DNA of 64,000 nt from an uncultured Latescibacterota bacterium (GCA_951812755.1 OX638329.1:1101339-1165338), one strand, 5' to 3'. Numbered from the stretch's first letter, positions 17,678 through 26,762 are shown. Program-made: numbers and translations. The notes: generated from the sequence alone by a model not told the origin.

Positions 17678-19156
17678 ATGCGCGTGGGTATTATTGCGCT
17701 TTTGCACGAGTCGAATACGTTTATCAGCACGCCAACGACGATGGGTTCTTTCCGACAGGATGGGATTTTTACGGGTCGGGCGATGTATGATCATTATTCG
17801 GGCGGACATCACGAGGTCAGTGGATTTTTAGAAGGATTGGAGTCGGCAGGCATAGATGCACTGCCGATTTTTCATGCGGCTACAACGCCTTCTGGACGGA
17901 TTACCAGAGAGACGTGTCGAGAATTGATGCAGTTGATGTTTGAGCAGGTGAAGGATGTGGGTGATGTGGATGGGTATCTCGTGGCACCTCACGGGGCAAA
18001 TTCTGGTGAGGGCGATGAGTATCGCGATCTGGATGGGCACTGGCTGTCGCGTTTGCGCGAGGTGGTTGGGTCCGAAAAGCCGATTATTTGCACGATTGAT
18101 CCACATGCCAATTTGTCGCCGCAGATGGTTGCGGCGTGCGATGCGACCATTGCCTATCGCTCGAATCCCCATCTCGATCAGAAACAGCGCGGGTTGGAAG
18201 CTGCGGCGTTGATGGTGCGAACGCTGAAAGGGGAAGTGAAGCCGACGCAAGCGGGTGCTTTTCCCCGTATTGGGATTAATATCGAGCGTCAATCGACTTT
18301 TGCGCCACCGTGTTTGCCGATGTATGAGTTGGCGGATGAGATGTTAAAAGAAACAGGTGTTTTGTCGAATAGTATTGTGCTGGGTTTTCCGTATGCCGAT
18401 GTAGAGGAGATGGGGTCGGCATTTGTGGTGGTGACAGATGGTGATATGGATCGGGCACAGGTGCTGGCGAATCGTCTATCGGATTATTTGTATGCGCATC
18501 GCGCGGAATTTGTGGGGGAGTATATCGCTGTTCCCGATGCTGTGGATATGGCGGTGGGACAAGAGGGACCTGTTTGTTTGCTCGATATGGGGGATAATGT
18601 GGGTGGGGGATCTGCTGGTGATGGTACGGAGATTTTGCACGAGTTGCACAGGCGGGGGAATACCACGGGTTTTGTGTGTATTTTTGATCCGGAATCACAG
18701 CAGCGAGCGCGGGATGTGGGGGTTGGAAATCGCGTGGTGCTGGATATCGGTGGCAAGACGGATGATTTACACGGTGCATCTCTGAATGCAGAGGTGCGGG
18801 TGCGCAGTTTGCACGAGGGGAAGTTTAGAGAATCTGAGGTGCGACACGGCGGGCGAACGTCTTTTGATATGGGTTCCACGGCGATTGTGGAGACGGATAC
18901 GGGTATTACAATTAGTTTGACTTCGCGGCGCGCGGTGCCCGTGAGTTTGGGTTTGATGACGAGTTGCGATCTCGATCCTGCTGCGTTTCAGGTGGTGGTC
19001 GCCAAGGGTGTACACGCGCCTGTTGCGGCATACCAGCCGGTGTGTACGGCTTTGATTCGCGTGGACACACCCGGCGCAACAGCGGCGGATATGCGAGGTT
19101 TTGAATACGAGTTTCGCCGCGAGCCGATGTATCCTTTTGAGGAGATTGGGGTGTGA
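17678..19156 (+). CDS. M81-family metallopeptidase (MlrC/microcystinase-like)
   Basis: A 492-residue protein of the M81 family. It opens with RVGIIALLHESNTF, whose His-Glu-Ser-Asn-Thr-Phe segment is the family signature. APHGANSGEGDEYRDLDGHW and TIDPHANLSPQM supply further metal-site histidines and acids. GFPYADVEEMGSAFVV and DNVGGGSAGDGTEIL mark the C-terminal domain. The best-known member, MlrC, finishes the breakdown of microcystin-derived peptides; most homologues have unknown substrates. I chose the ATG at 17678, which has GAGAGGAG upstream, over one at 17660 that overlaps the Rieske gene. The operon context points to catabolism of a small amide or peptide-like compound. Confidence 0.88.
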   Translation: MRVGIIALLHESNTFISTPTTMGSFRQDGIFTGRAMYDHYSGGHHEVSGFLEGLESAGIDALPIFHAATTPSGRITRETCRELMQLMFEQVKDVGDVDGYLVAPHGANSGEGDEYRDLDGHWLSRLREVVGSEKPIICTIDPHANLSPQMVAACDATIAYRSNPHLDQKQRGLEAAALMVRTLKGEVKPTQAGAFPRIGINIERQSTFAPPCLPMYELADEMLKETGVLSNSIVLGFPYADVEEMGSAFVVVTDGDMDRAQVLANRLSDYLYAHRAEFVGEYIAVPDAVDMAVGQEGPVCLLDMGDNVGGGSAGDGTEILHELHRRGNTTGFVCIFDPESQQRARDVGVGNRVVLDIGGKTDDLHGASLNAEVRVRSLHEGKFRESEVRHGGRTSFDMGSTAIVETDTGITISLTSRRAVPVSLGLMTSCDLDPAAFQVVVAKGVHAPVAAYQPVCTALIRVDTPGATAADMRGFEYEFRREPMYPFEEIGV

Positions 19157-19159
19157 TTT

Positions 19160-19921
19160 TTGAAAATTTTATTGACCAATGACGATAGTTTGGATTCTCC
19201 TTTGTTTTTGTTTGCCGTGGATTATTTTCAGGTGATGGGAGATGTGAAAGCCGTGGTGCCTGCCGAAGAGCAGAGTTGGAAAGGCAAGGCGATGACGCGG
19301 TTTGGCACACGTCATGTCGAGCCGTTGGATGGATTTGCGTGTGAGACTTATGCTTTTTCGGGGACGCCAGCGGATTGCGCGAATTTTGGCATTTATCATT
19401 TGTTTGATGGCGATAAACCCGATCTGGTGATTTCGGGTGTTAATATGGGCAGCAATTCGGGGTTGAGCTTTACGCTTTCTTCGGGGACGGTTGGGGCTGC
19501 TCTGGAAGCCAATATCGCGGGGTTGCCGGCTGTGGCATTGTCACAGGTTTTGCCCAGACAGGTGTTTCGACAGTGGGTTGAGGATCGCGCGATGCAACCC
19601 GATGTGCTGGAACTGCTGTTGGAAGATTGTCGCGCGATGTTGCAGCGGGTATTTGCATTTTTGAACGGTCAGACAGATTTTCTGTCTGATCCCGTGACGT
19701 GGAATGTGAATATGCCGGCTGAACCATCTGATGACTGGCGCGTTATACAAACGGTGCTCGGGCATACGTTTTACACTTCGTGTTTTGAGGCATCAGAAGA
19801 CGGTTATTATCACAATATCGATCAGCCAGAGGTAGAAGATCGCGTGGGTACAGATGGTATGGTTTTGCGCGAAGGACATGTGAGTGTTACGCGATTGGAT
19901 ATTCGCACGCTGGGGCAATGA
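19160..19921 (+). CDS. surE: SurE-family 5'/3'-nucleotidase
   Basis: A 253-residue SurE phosphatase. The metal ligands are in place: Asp8 and Asp9 (LLTNDDS), Ser39 (EQSWKGK) and Asn95 (ISGVNMGSNS). SurE removes phosphate from nucleoside monophosphates and related compounds. The start is a TTG at 19160, only three bases after the M81 stop; no in-frame ATG would retain the essential N-terminal Asp pair. The usual NDDG is NDDS here, so substrate preference may differ. Its place in a catabolic operon, away from pcm or rpoS, suggests a role in substrate dephosphorylation and not stationary-phase survival. Confidence 0.9.
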   Translation: MKILLTNDDSLDSPLFLFAVDYFQVMGDVKAVVPAEEQSWKGKAMTRFGTRHVEPLDGFACETYAFSGTPADCANFGIYHLFDGDKPDLVISGVNMGSNSGLSFTLSSGTVGAALEANIAGLPAVALSQVLPRQVFRQWVEDRAMQPDVLELLLEDCRAMLQRVFAFLNGQTDFLSDPVTWNVNMPAEPSDDWRVIQTVLGHTFYTSCFEASEDGYYHNIDQPEVEDRVGTDGMVLREGHVSVTRLDIRTLGQ

Positions 19922-19935
19922 CACAGGAGATTAAA

Positions 19936-20811
19936 ATGGGAGATTTTGAAGGTGTAGTTCCTGCTATTGCAACGCCTATGGGACAGGACGGGCGGTTTAA
20001 TGAAGCGGTGTTTCGCAAAATTGTAGAATTTAATATCGATGCCGGTGTACACGGTTTTTGGGTCGCAGGAGGTACTGGCGAGAGTGTGTTGTTGGACGAT
20101 GATGAAAATATGCAGATTGCATCGGCGATTGTGGATCAATCGAATGGGCGTGCAAAAGTTATTATGCATGTGGGCGCGCCAACCACAGATCGCGCAGCGC
20201 GATTGGCCGAGCACGCAGCGCGCGTGGGTGCAGATGCGCTGTGTTGTGTGCCGCCGTTTTTTTATCGGCGCGATGACGACGATATTGCCGAGCATTATCG
20301 GATTGTGGCAGGTGCTGCTGATCTGCCGCTCTTTGTGTACAATTTGCCGGGGGCAACAGGTGTGGAAATTACGCCGGGAATGATGGCAAAAATTCAAGAC
20401 CGAGTGCCGCAATTACAGGGGTTAAAGCATTCGGCACAGACGTTTGCAAATGTACGGACGTTTACGGGAATGGGATTGTCGTGTTTTATTGGCAATCATC
20501 GGTTGATGTTGCCGGCTATGACAATTGGTGCGTGTGGGTGTGTGGATGGGCCGCTGAATGTGTTTCCCGAATTGTGGGTGGCGATTTGGAAAGCGTATCG
20601 GGCAGGTGATTTGAAGGCGGCAGAAGTAGCACAGGATAAAGCGTCGCGTGCTTATGAGGCGTTGAGTGCCGGCGGTGGCTTTCATTCGGTGATCAAGGTG
20701 GCGTTGAGTGCGCGATTGGGGGTTGATTGTGGAGATCCGAGGTCTCCGGGACGACCGGCGAGCGATGCACAACGCGCACAGATTGAGGAAATCGTGAAGG
20801 GTCTGGTGTAA
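19936..20811 (+). CDS. Dihydrodipicolinate synthase / N-acetylneuraminate lyase family aldolase
   Basis: A class I aldolase of about 291 residues in the DHDPS/NAL superfamily, forming a Schiff base with a 2-keto acid such as pyruvate. Visible motifs are GGTGES (pyruvate-carboxylate binding), the catalytic Tyr in FVYNLPG and the Schiff-base Lys in QGLKHS. The ATG at 19936 has AGGAG seven bases upstream; an alternative ATG at 19918 overlaps the surE stop as ATGA. Biosynthetic DapA usually sits with lysine genes; here the partners are catabolic, so cleavage or synthesis of a keto-acid sugar is more likely. The exact substrate cannot be read from the sequence. Confidence 0.88.
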   Translation: MGDFEGVVPAIATPMGQDGRFNEAVFRKIVEFNIDAGVHGFWVAGGTGESVLLDDDENMQIASAIVDQSNGRAKVIMHVGAPTTDRAARLAEHAARVGADALCCVPPFFYRRDDDDIAEHYRIVAGAADLPLFVYNLPGATGVEITPGMMAKIQDRVPQLQGLKHSAQTFANVRTFTGMGLSCFIGNHRLMLPAMTIGACGCVDGPLNVFPELWVAIWKAYRAGDLKAAEVAQDKASRAYEALSAGGGFHSVIKVALSARLGVDCGDPRSPGRPASDAQRAQIEEIVKGLV

Positions 20812-20846
20812 GTGAGCAGGTAAATCCAAAATCAGAGATAAATCCC

Positions 20847-21554
20847 ATGGCCGATCAGACGATTTTGCTGGTTGAAGACGATAGGGAATTGGCGGAATTG
20901 ACGCGAAATTTTTTGCAGAATGAGGGGTTCGTGGTCTGGTACGAGGCCGAGGGCCAGGCTGCGCGAGACCGCATTTTGGCTGCTCCGCCCGATCTGGTCA
21001 TTTTGGATATTATGTTGCCGGGTATGAACGGATATACCGTATGCCGGGAAGTGCGTCCAGAATACAATGGGCCAATTTTATTTTTGACGGCTCGAGATGA
21101 AGAATTAGATGAAATTTTGGGTTTGGAGATGGGCGGTGATGATTATGTGACCAAACCCGTGCGGCCCCAATTGCTGGTGGCAAGGGTGCGCGCGTTGCTG
21201 CGCAGGGCTGTTGGTTCGCGGAAATCTATGCCTTCAGATCGGGTGAGAGTGGGAGATCTGATAGTGGATGCAAATCGGCGGGAGGTCAGGGTGGGAGCGC
21301 ATGTCGTTGATATTACGACTTATGAGTTCGATTTGCTCTATTATCTGGCCTATCGAGCTGGTGAAGTGGTGAGCCGGCAGGATATTTATCAGGCGTTGTT
21401 TAACTACGATTACGATGGATTGGATCGCAGCGTGGATGTGTACATTTCGCGCCTCCGCCAAAAACTCTGCGGAGATAATTCGACATCTGTTTCGATCAAG
21501 ACCGTGCGCGGTGTGGGTTATCTTCTGTCAGTGCCAGCGCAGGGTGAAGTGTGA
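20847..21554 (+). CDS. OmpR/PhoB-family response regulator
   Basis: A 235-residue DNA-binding regulator. The receiver domain (about 1-120) has Asp11-Asp12, the phospho-acceptor Asp54 in LVILDIMLPG, Thr81 and Lys103. The C-terminal winged-helix domain (about 130-230) shows TTYEFDLLYYLA, RSVDVYISRLRQKL and SIKTVRGVGYLL. The layout matches RstA/CpxR-like regulators. It is followed 12 bases later by its sensor kinase and then by a secreted LTxxQ-repeat protein, so envelope-stress control is the likely theme. It starts 35 bases after the aldolase gene and may be cotranscribed with it. Confidence 0.93.
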   Translation: MADQTILLVEDDRELAELTRNFLQNEGFVVWYEAEGQAARDRILAAPPDLVILDIMLPGMNGYTVCREVRPEYNGPILFLTARDEELDEILGLEMGGDDYVTKPVRPQLLVARVRALLRRAVGSRKSMPSDRVRVGDLIVDANRREVRVGAHVVDITTYEFDLLYYLAYRAGEVVSRQDIYQALFNYDYDGLDRSVDVYISRLRQKLCGDNSTSVSIKTVRGVGYLLSVPAQGEV

Positions 21555-21566
21555 AGCGAGTGACCG

Positions 21567-22913
21567 ATGAGAAGACAATTTATCCGTATTTATGCGGGAA
21601 TTGCCATTGTTTTGCTTTTGAGTGTGTTTGGACTTTTGGCAATGTCAAAGCAATGGGTCGCCTCTGTTCGGCAGGCTGATTTTGAGGACAAGACCCAGGC
21701 GCTTATCGCAATGGTTCGCGAGGAGCTTGAGGTTGTGGATGTAGATCCGGTGGCGCAGTTGCTGGTGCTCAATATGTTCAGTCTGACACACCGCATGCCC
21801 ATTACGCTGGAGCCGTTGTTTGTTTTGCCGCTTTCTTCGGCAGAGAAAGGCCGTTTGAAAGCCGGAGAGGTTGTGACTATTTCCATAGAGGAAAGATTGC
21901 AGACATACCAGATGGCACCCAATGGCGATGTTATTGTGTTGGGACCATACCTGCTCGAGGAGATGATTCGATGGCAGGATAATCTGATTGAAGAAGGAGA
22001 TGGTGAGGGAGATGGCGGCAATTTCTTTTTTCAGATCGATGTTTTATTTTTTGGCATTTTGGTCGCGATTTTGTTGGGTATAGGTGTGGCGATTTATTTT
22101 TTGATTCACCCTTTTGAACGTCGAATTTACGCATTGTCGGATGCTGCCGAGCGATTTGGGAGGGGTGATTTGAGTAGCCGGTCTCCGGTTGGGAAGGGTC
22201 AGGCTGTGGCGGATTTGGCGCGCAGTTTCAATGGTATGGCCGATCGCATTGAGGGGATGGTGGATGGGCAGCGAGAGCTTTTGAGGGTGGTGTCGCACGA
22301 ACTGAGAACGCCTCTGGCACGTATTTTTTTTCTTCTCAATCAGTTGAAAAGTGATCGCGTATCGGGAGGGGAGCAAACAGATATTCAGCGCATTGAACGT
22401 TCGGTGTATGAACTCAATGATCTGGTTGAGGAGTTGATGGATTTTGCGCGATTGGACCGGGATATTTCACATCGCACGGAAATTGATGTTTATGCACAAA
22501 TGCGAGAACTGCGCGAAATGGTAGCAGAATTGCGCCGAGATATTTCTGTGGATATTGATAGTGAACATCTAATGGTCTGGGCAAATGAGACGCATTTCAA
22601 ACGCGCGCTTACCAATCTGGTTACCAATGCCGTGCGACATGCCAGGCACCATATCTGGATTAAGGGAAAAAAAGTGGATGAAATGGTTCATATCAGTGTA
22701 GAAGACGATGGTTGTGGTATTCCCGAACATTTGAGAGAGAAAGTATTTGAGCCTTTTTATCGGATAGATGAAAATTCCAATAGCAATAGTACGGGTTTGG
22801 GGTTGGCGATTGTGAAGCGCATTGTGATGCAAAACGAAGGGCAGGTATGGGTGGAGAACAGGACACAGGGCGGGGCGAGGTTTACGTTGATGTTTCCGTT
22901 TGTAAAAAAATAA
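21567..22913 (+). CDS. Membrane sensor histidine kinase (RstB/CpxA-like)
   Basis: A 448-residue inner-membrane kinase. The first helix spans residues 7-26 and the second about 157-181, enclosing a periplasmic sensor loop of about 130 residues. A HAMP linker follows (about 182-235). His244 in VVSHELRTPLARI is the phosphorylation site. The ATPase domain has NLVTNAVRHA (N box), DDGCGIPEHLREKVFEPFYR (G1 and F boxes) and STGLGLAIVKRI (G2). The periplasmic loop ends in an acidic glycine-rich segment EEGDGEGDGG, which resembles a divalent-cation site. The cognate regulator lies directly upstream. The signal is probably perceived in the periplasm, where the product of the next gene also acts. Confidence 0.93.
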   Translation: MRRQFIRIYAGIAIVLLLSVFGLLAMSKQWVASVRQADFEDKTQALIAMVREELEVVDVDPVAQLLVLNMFSLTHRMPITLEPLFVLPLSSAEKGRLKAGEVVTISIEERLQTYQMAPNGDVIVLGPYLLEEMIRWQDNLIEEGDGEGDGGNFFFQIDVLFFGILVAILLGIGVAIYFLIHPFERRIYALSDAAERFGRGDLSSRSPVGKGQAVADLARSFNGMADRIEGMVDGQRELLRVVSHELRTPLARIFFLLNQLKSDRVSGGEQTDIQRIERSVYELNDLVEELMDFARLDRDISHRTEIDVYAQMRELREMVAELRRDISVDIDSEHLMVWANETHFKRALTNLVTNAVRHARHHIWIKGKKVDEMVHISVEDDGCGIPEHLREKVFEPFYRIDENSNSNSTGLGLAIVKRIVMQNEGQVWVENRTQGGARFTLMFPFVKK

Positions 22914-23021
22914 AGACGGACAGGGTAGAACAGGTGTCGGGATGAGCGTTACAAGATGGGTAACGAGTTAGTCAAAATAGATGTTAGCCCATAACTATGG
23001 ATTTTACAGGAAATGACAGAT

Positions 23022-23750
23022 ATGAAACGATATTTAATCGCAATACTTTTGATGACTGCAATGCTATGGTGCGATTTAGTTGCTCAGGCGCAAGAAAAAC
23101 AGGAGGAGTCGCCGCCGGCTTTTGTCGATGAGGATGGCGATGGTATCGATGATCGCGTGACCTTCCGCCATCGTCTAAGTCAGCGGTCTCGGGGAAGTGC
23201 GCTGTTGTGGGTGCTTTCGGCGCCATTGACGGAAGCGCAGCGCATGGCTCTGCAGGCGAAGATCAATGAATTACTCGAGGGAGGGGCAGAACTCCGTGAG
23301 ATTAGAAGGGCTATTTTTGTCGAACTCGAGGATTTTGGCGTAGATTTAACAGAAACATTTTTGACGCGATTAAGTGCGGTGTTGACAGAAGATCAGATGG
23401 CTGCACTTCGCAAAAAGGCCGAGGTTCTAAAAGCGAATGGCGCAACCTATCAAAGGATTTACAGAGAGATACGCGACGAGTTGGCTGTTATGGGGATTAA
23501 TTGGGAGGGGCAGAGACCCGATTACTCCAGTTCTCAGTTGACAGAAGACCAGATGTCTGATCTCCAAAAAAAAATCGACAAACTAATTGCCGATGGTGCA
23601 TCTCGTGTTGAAATTCAAAAAGCCATTCATGCAGAGTTGGAAGAGATAACGCGGCGCAATAGACGCAGGAGTCGCGCTGCGGGTGACCGCGGTGGTCAGC
23701 CTATGTCATCTGAGCGAAAAAAACAAAGAAGCGGGAAGCAGGGAAACTGA
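23022..23750 (+). CDS. Secreted protein with three LTxxQ repeats (Spy/CpxP-like)
   Basis: About 242 residues with a signal peptide ending near AQAQ (residues 20-24). An acidic DEDGDGIDDR segment, like a calcium-binding loop, follows. Three helical repeats of 45-60 residues begin LTEAQRMAL, LTEDQMAAL and LTEDQMSDL and each continue with a KKxxxL helix and an IRDEL-like helix. LTxxQ is the hallmark of the periplasmic chaperones Spy and CpxP, which adjust Cpx-type two-component systems. The protein sits just after such a system. The C-terminus is very basic (RRNRRRSRAA). Function by analogy: periplasmic chaperone or modulator of the adjacent kinase. Three repeats in one chain is unusual. Confidence 0.7.
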   Translation: MKRYLIAILLMTAMLWCDLVAQAQEKQEESPPAFVDEDGDGIDDRVTFRHRLSQRSRGSALLWVLSAPLTEAQRMALQAKINELLEGGAELREIRRAIFVELEDFGVDLTETFLTRLSAVLTEDQMAALRKKAEVLKANGATYQRIYREIRDELAVMGINWEGQRPDYSSSQLTEDQMSDLQKKIDKLIADGASRVEIQKAIHAELEEITRRNRRRSRAAGDRGGQPMSSERKKQRSGKQGN

Positions 23751-23751
23751 A

Positions 23752-26127
23752 TCAATCCGAGAAGGGAAAAAGCGTTTCAAATATTTTGTCCGTTCGGTTT
23801 CGCCAACTCGCCCAACCTGCACCATCGTTTACTTCGCCTCCGGCAAAGGCATAATTTCTTTTTTTGAGAAGTTGCGCAAACGATGCCGTGCTCTTGCCCA
23901 GATCATTTCCCTCCATTGGGCTTCGCAAGTCGTATTTTCCCCAGTCCAGATAAATATCTATGGGCATTTGTTTTGTTGCCTGAAAGATCAGGTCTGCATC
24001 TTTGGCTTCTGCGGTCTGATCCCAGGATAGGGATTGTATGCCCAGTTTGCCAAATATGTCGGGATGTGTAAAGGTGGCGTAAAATGCCATAAATCCACCG
24101 TAAATTGTCCCGATATTTGCCCGGTTTTCGCGGTTTTTGATCGTGCGATATGTCCGGTCGATGTAGGGCACGATCTCTTCTGTAAAGATCTGATTGTACG
24201 CATCGCGGTTTGCCCCCACGTACTCTGCGTATCCACCTCTGAAGAGAGATGGGACAAATACCGCGATTACGGGGCGCACGCGTTCGCCGATGATATTGTC
24301 CAGCGAGATGTTCATCTTTCCCAGTGACCACTGCCGGCGCGCAGCGTGAACATAAGCAACGGGGTATTGTTCATCGTTTTTATCGTAACCCGCTGGGAGG
24401 TAGATTTCCAATTTTCGCTGTCCTTCAATTTTCTCACTTTCAAAATGTATGGTATCAATTTTGCCGTGAATACCATCTCGTCGCGCTTTGAGATGGTCGG
24501 GAGCACGCCAGCGCGGCATGCCGAAATAGGATGCGCGGCCAAAGAAGAGGGTTCGAATCTGTCGCGGGTTGAGCGGGTCGGGGATGGATCGCTGTAAGTC
24601 CAGTGTGTAGCGATAGGTGATGCGGGCGTCGGGTTCGAGTTGTGCAGTGGAATAGAAGAAGTCCGTTCCCTCAACTCGGTGCATGGGGTGGTCATATCGC
24701 CGCCCTACGTGATCGCCGGTTATGGTTACGTCTTCCGCTTTGCCGCGATATACAAAATGCACGAGATTCTCGCCTTCGAGGATTGGAAAGGTTTTTTGTT
24801 TTGCCATGAATTGATCAATCCGCGTTTTCTTGTCTGCGGATTGTTTCACTTCTTCGACAAATTGTGCAAAGTGCGAGTTTGGTGCGATGTCATCTGTGTC
24901 TGATTCTGCCACTTGGGTTTCTGGTACGACTTCGATACAGGCGATTTCCGACATGCTGCGCGCATAAAACCTGCTATTGGCCAGGGTGGCGTGTGACCAA
25001 ACAATGTCGTTGAAGAGTTTCAAACGGGCTGTTTCGCGGTATCCCTCACCCGAGGCCTGCGCGACGGCGAGGTTGCCTTCTTTGGTGATGATGACGAGGT
25101 GGTTATCTATGATGATGGGGAAGCCATCTCCCGGCTCGCGCGATCGCCATAAGCGTTCACCGGTGTTTGCATCGATGCAGGTGAGGATGCGACCGTTATA
25201 ACCGAACAGAAGTCCTGCGTTAAAAACCGCATAGCTGTACGTCCCCCGAATGTGGCGCGTCCGCCAGATTTCCTCTGCGGCAAAGGTTTCGCTATCGGCT
25301 CTCAAGCCGACCAGCATGCCGCCGTTTTTCACAAAATATCGCCCTTCACCAATCTCGACGGGATGCCCGCTGGTATGCCCCGCGCCGGTCTGCCCGCGAT
25401 GTGCAAATTGCCACAGGATTTCACCGGTTTCGGGCGATAAGCCTGCGAGATATTTGTTGCCGAAGAAGACGAGGTGTTTGCGGTTGTCAAAGGCGAATAG
25501 GCCCGGGGATTGATAGTTGACCGAGTCGCTAAATGCCGACCAGATCAAATCGCCGGATGCGGGATTATAAGCGGAGACCGCATGTGTTCCCCCCGTTTGG
25601 ACGATCAGGCGATTGTCGTGTAAAATTGGGGATGATGTAAAGCCCCAAAATGGTACGGTGGCACGATGGGCTGCGACGAGATCTATGGTCCAGAGTTCTT
25701 TTCCTGTATTCGCATCGAGCGCGAACAATTTTCCCCGGGGACCTAATGCGATGACTTTGTCCTGTGTCAATATCGGCGTTGATAGGGGACCGCTCTGCGA
25801 GCCGTAGTGACCGAGATATGCAGCGCCGATTTTGTATTTCCATCGTTCTGATCCATCCTGGGCATTGAGGCCGATTACATAGTCAAAGGTCTCGTCGGAA
25901 TACATGGTCACAGCGAGGTCGCCGAGAACCGAGATGGGTGAGTAGCCGGGGCCGAGGGGCTTTTTCCAGACGATTTTCAGCGCGTAGGGTTGGTCAGAGG
26001 GGAAGATGCCCGCGTCGTTGACTCTGAAGTCTCTATTGGGTCCGCCCCAGTTCGTCCAGTCCGTTTTCGCGTCTGCTGGTTGGCAGAAGAGGAAAATTAG
26101 AAGAAGTATTTTTGCGCGACTGTTCAT
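23752..26127 (-). CDS. Secreted PQQ-like beta-propeller fused to an inactive esterase-D domain
   Basis: A 791-residue exported protein with a signal peptide (residues 1-20). Residues 22-420 contain PQQ/pyrrolo-quinoline-type propeller blades (GLNAQDGSERWKYKI, ALDANTGKELWTIDL, IDANTGERLWRS). Residues 430-540 look like the immunoglobulin-like domain that precedes ferric-enterobactin-type esterases. Residues 560-790 match esterase D (KLEIYLPAGYD, FGKLGIQSLSW, YLDWGKYD). The nucleophile motif expected as G-x-S-x-G-G reads GTIYGG, and the catalytic-His motif expected near GHxW reads GAGW. Serine and histidine are therefore both replaced, so hydrolysis is unlikely. It is probably a binding or scaffold protein. 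It ends two bases from the end of the LTxxQ gene, convergently. Confidence 0.85.
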   Translation of the reverse strand: MNSRAKILLLIFLFCQPADAKTDWTNWGGPNRDFRVNDAGIFPSDQPYALKIVWKKPLGPGYSPISVLGDLAVTMYSDETFDYVIGLNAQDGSERWKYKIGAAYLGHYGSQSGPLSTPILTQDKVIALGPRGKLFALDANTGKELWTIDLVAAHRATVPFWGFTSSPILHDNRLIVQTGGTHAVSAYNPASGDLIWSAFSDSVNYQSPGLFAFDNRKHLVFFGNKYLAGLSPETGEILWQFAHRGQTGAGHTSGHPVEIGEGRYFVKNGGMLVGLRADSETFAAEEIWRTRHIRGTYSYAVFNAGLLFGYNGRILTCIDANTGERLWRSREPGDGFPIIIDNHLVIITKEGNLAVAQASGEGYRETARLKLFNDIVWSHATLANSRFYARSMSEIACIEVVPETQVAESDTDDIAPNSHFAQFVEEVKQSADKKTRIDQFMAKQKTFPILEGENLVHFVYRGKAEDVTITGDHVGRRYDHPMHRVEGTDFFYSTAQLEPDARITYRYTLDLQRSIPDPLNPRQIRTLFFGRASYFGMPRWRAPDHLKARRDGIHGKIDTIHFESEKIEGQRKLEIYLPAGYDKNDEQYPVAYVHAARRQWSLGKMNISLDNIIGERVRPVIAVFVPSLFRGGYAEYVGANRDAYNQIFTEEIVPYIDRTYRTIKNRENRANIGTIYGGFMAFYATFTHPDIFGKLGIQSLSWDQTAEAKDADLIFQATKQMPIDIYLDWGKYDLRSPMEGNDLGKSTASFAQLLKKRNYAFAGGEVNDGAGWASWRNRTDKIFETLFPFSD

Positions 26128-26170
26128 AATATTTCCTTCTGATTTACAAGTTGACGGTTATCACCTCGGA

Positions 26171-26617
26171 TTAGAGGTTCTGTAAATCATCTAAATCTTT
26201 ATGTTTTCCACTGGCCTGCTTGTTCTTTTTTAAGTGTTCCAAACTGATAATATGAACTTCCACATCATCTATCATATCAATAATCCGTTCTGAATAACAG
26301 TTTTCAAAACGAACACCCGATATTGTTGTCAAAAGCTCAATTCTCAGGGGGGGAACACCCATTCGGACAATTTGCTCCGCTTTCAAAAAGAGATTGACTG
26401 ATAATTGTGGTACGTTAAAGCCAAATTCCCTCAAGACGGCAACCAGCTTTTCGGCGTTATTTTGATGGACTGCCACCCATAAATCCATATCAGCGGTTGC
26501 ACGCGGATACCCATGATACCCAACGGCATAGCCACCGACAAGTAGATATTCAACGCGATGTGAGTTGAGTAACTTCAAGAACTCTTTGAAGTCGTGAGGT
26601 ATTTGGATCGTAGCCAT
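26171..26617 (-). CDS. MNT/AbiEii-type nucleotidyltransferase
   Basis: A 148-residue protein with a nucleotidyltransferase fold. YLLVGGYAVGYHGYPRATAD followed by MDLWV gives the GG pattern and the two metal-binding acids (D-x-D). Small stand-alone nucleotidyltransferases of this kind are often the toxin or antitoxin of a two-gene module that adds nucleotides to tRNA or to a partner. Its start overlaps the upstream small gene by 68 bases in another frame, showing translational coupling. Toxin activity is inference. It lies between the pseudo-esterase gene and the small partner genes. Confidence 0.8.
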   Translation of the reverse strand: MATIQIPHDFKEFLKLLNSHRVEYLLVGGYAVGYHGYPRATADMDLWVAVHQNNAEKLVAVLREFGFNVPQLSVNLFLKAEQIVRMGVPPLRIELLTTISGVRFENCYSERIIDMIDDVEVHIISLEHLKKNKQASGKHKDLDDLQNL

Positions 26618-26762
26618 AATTAATCTGCCGCATCAACTCAACGGCCTCCAGGCGTTCATGTGGCGTTTTGGTCTGCCAATATGCCTTTTCATCTGATTCT
26701 TCAGAAAGGGATGTCACTGAAAGGACGCTCTTGTCCATTTTGAAGGTCTCTATGGCATTCAT
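26550..26762 (-). CDS. Small protein, probable partner of the nucleotidyltransferase
   Basis: A 70-residue protein beginning MNAIETFKMDKSVLSV. The C-terminal half, KTPHERLEAVELMRQINYGY then DPNTSRLQRVLEV, is the conserved part in proteins regularly found just upstream of nucleotidyltransferases. The ATG at 26762 has CAGGAG nine bases upstream, so I prefer it to an ATG 12 codons earlier. It overlaps the nucleotidyltransferase gene by 68 bases. An antitoxin-like role fits the pairing, but no biochemical function is known to me. Confidence 0.7.
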   Translation of the reverse strand: MNAIETFKMDKSVLSVTSLSEESDEKAYWQTKTPHERLEAVELMRQINYGYDPNTSRLQRVLEVTQLTSR

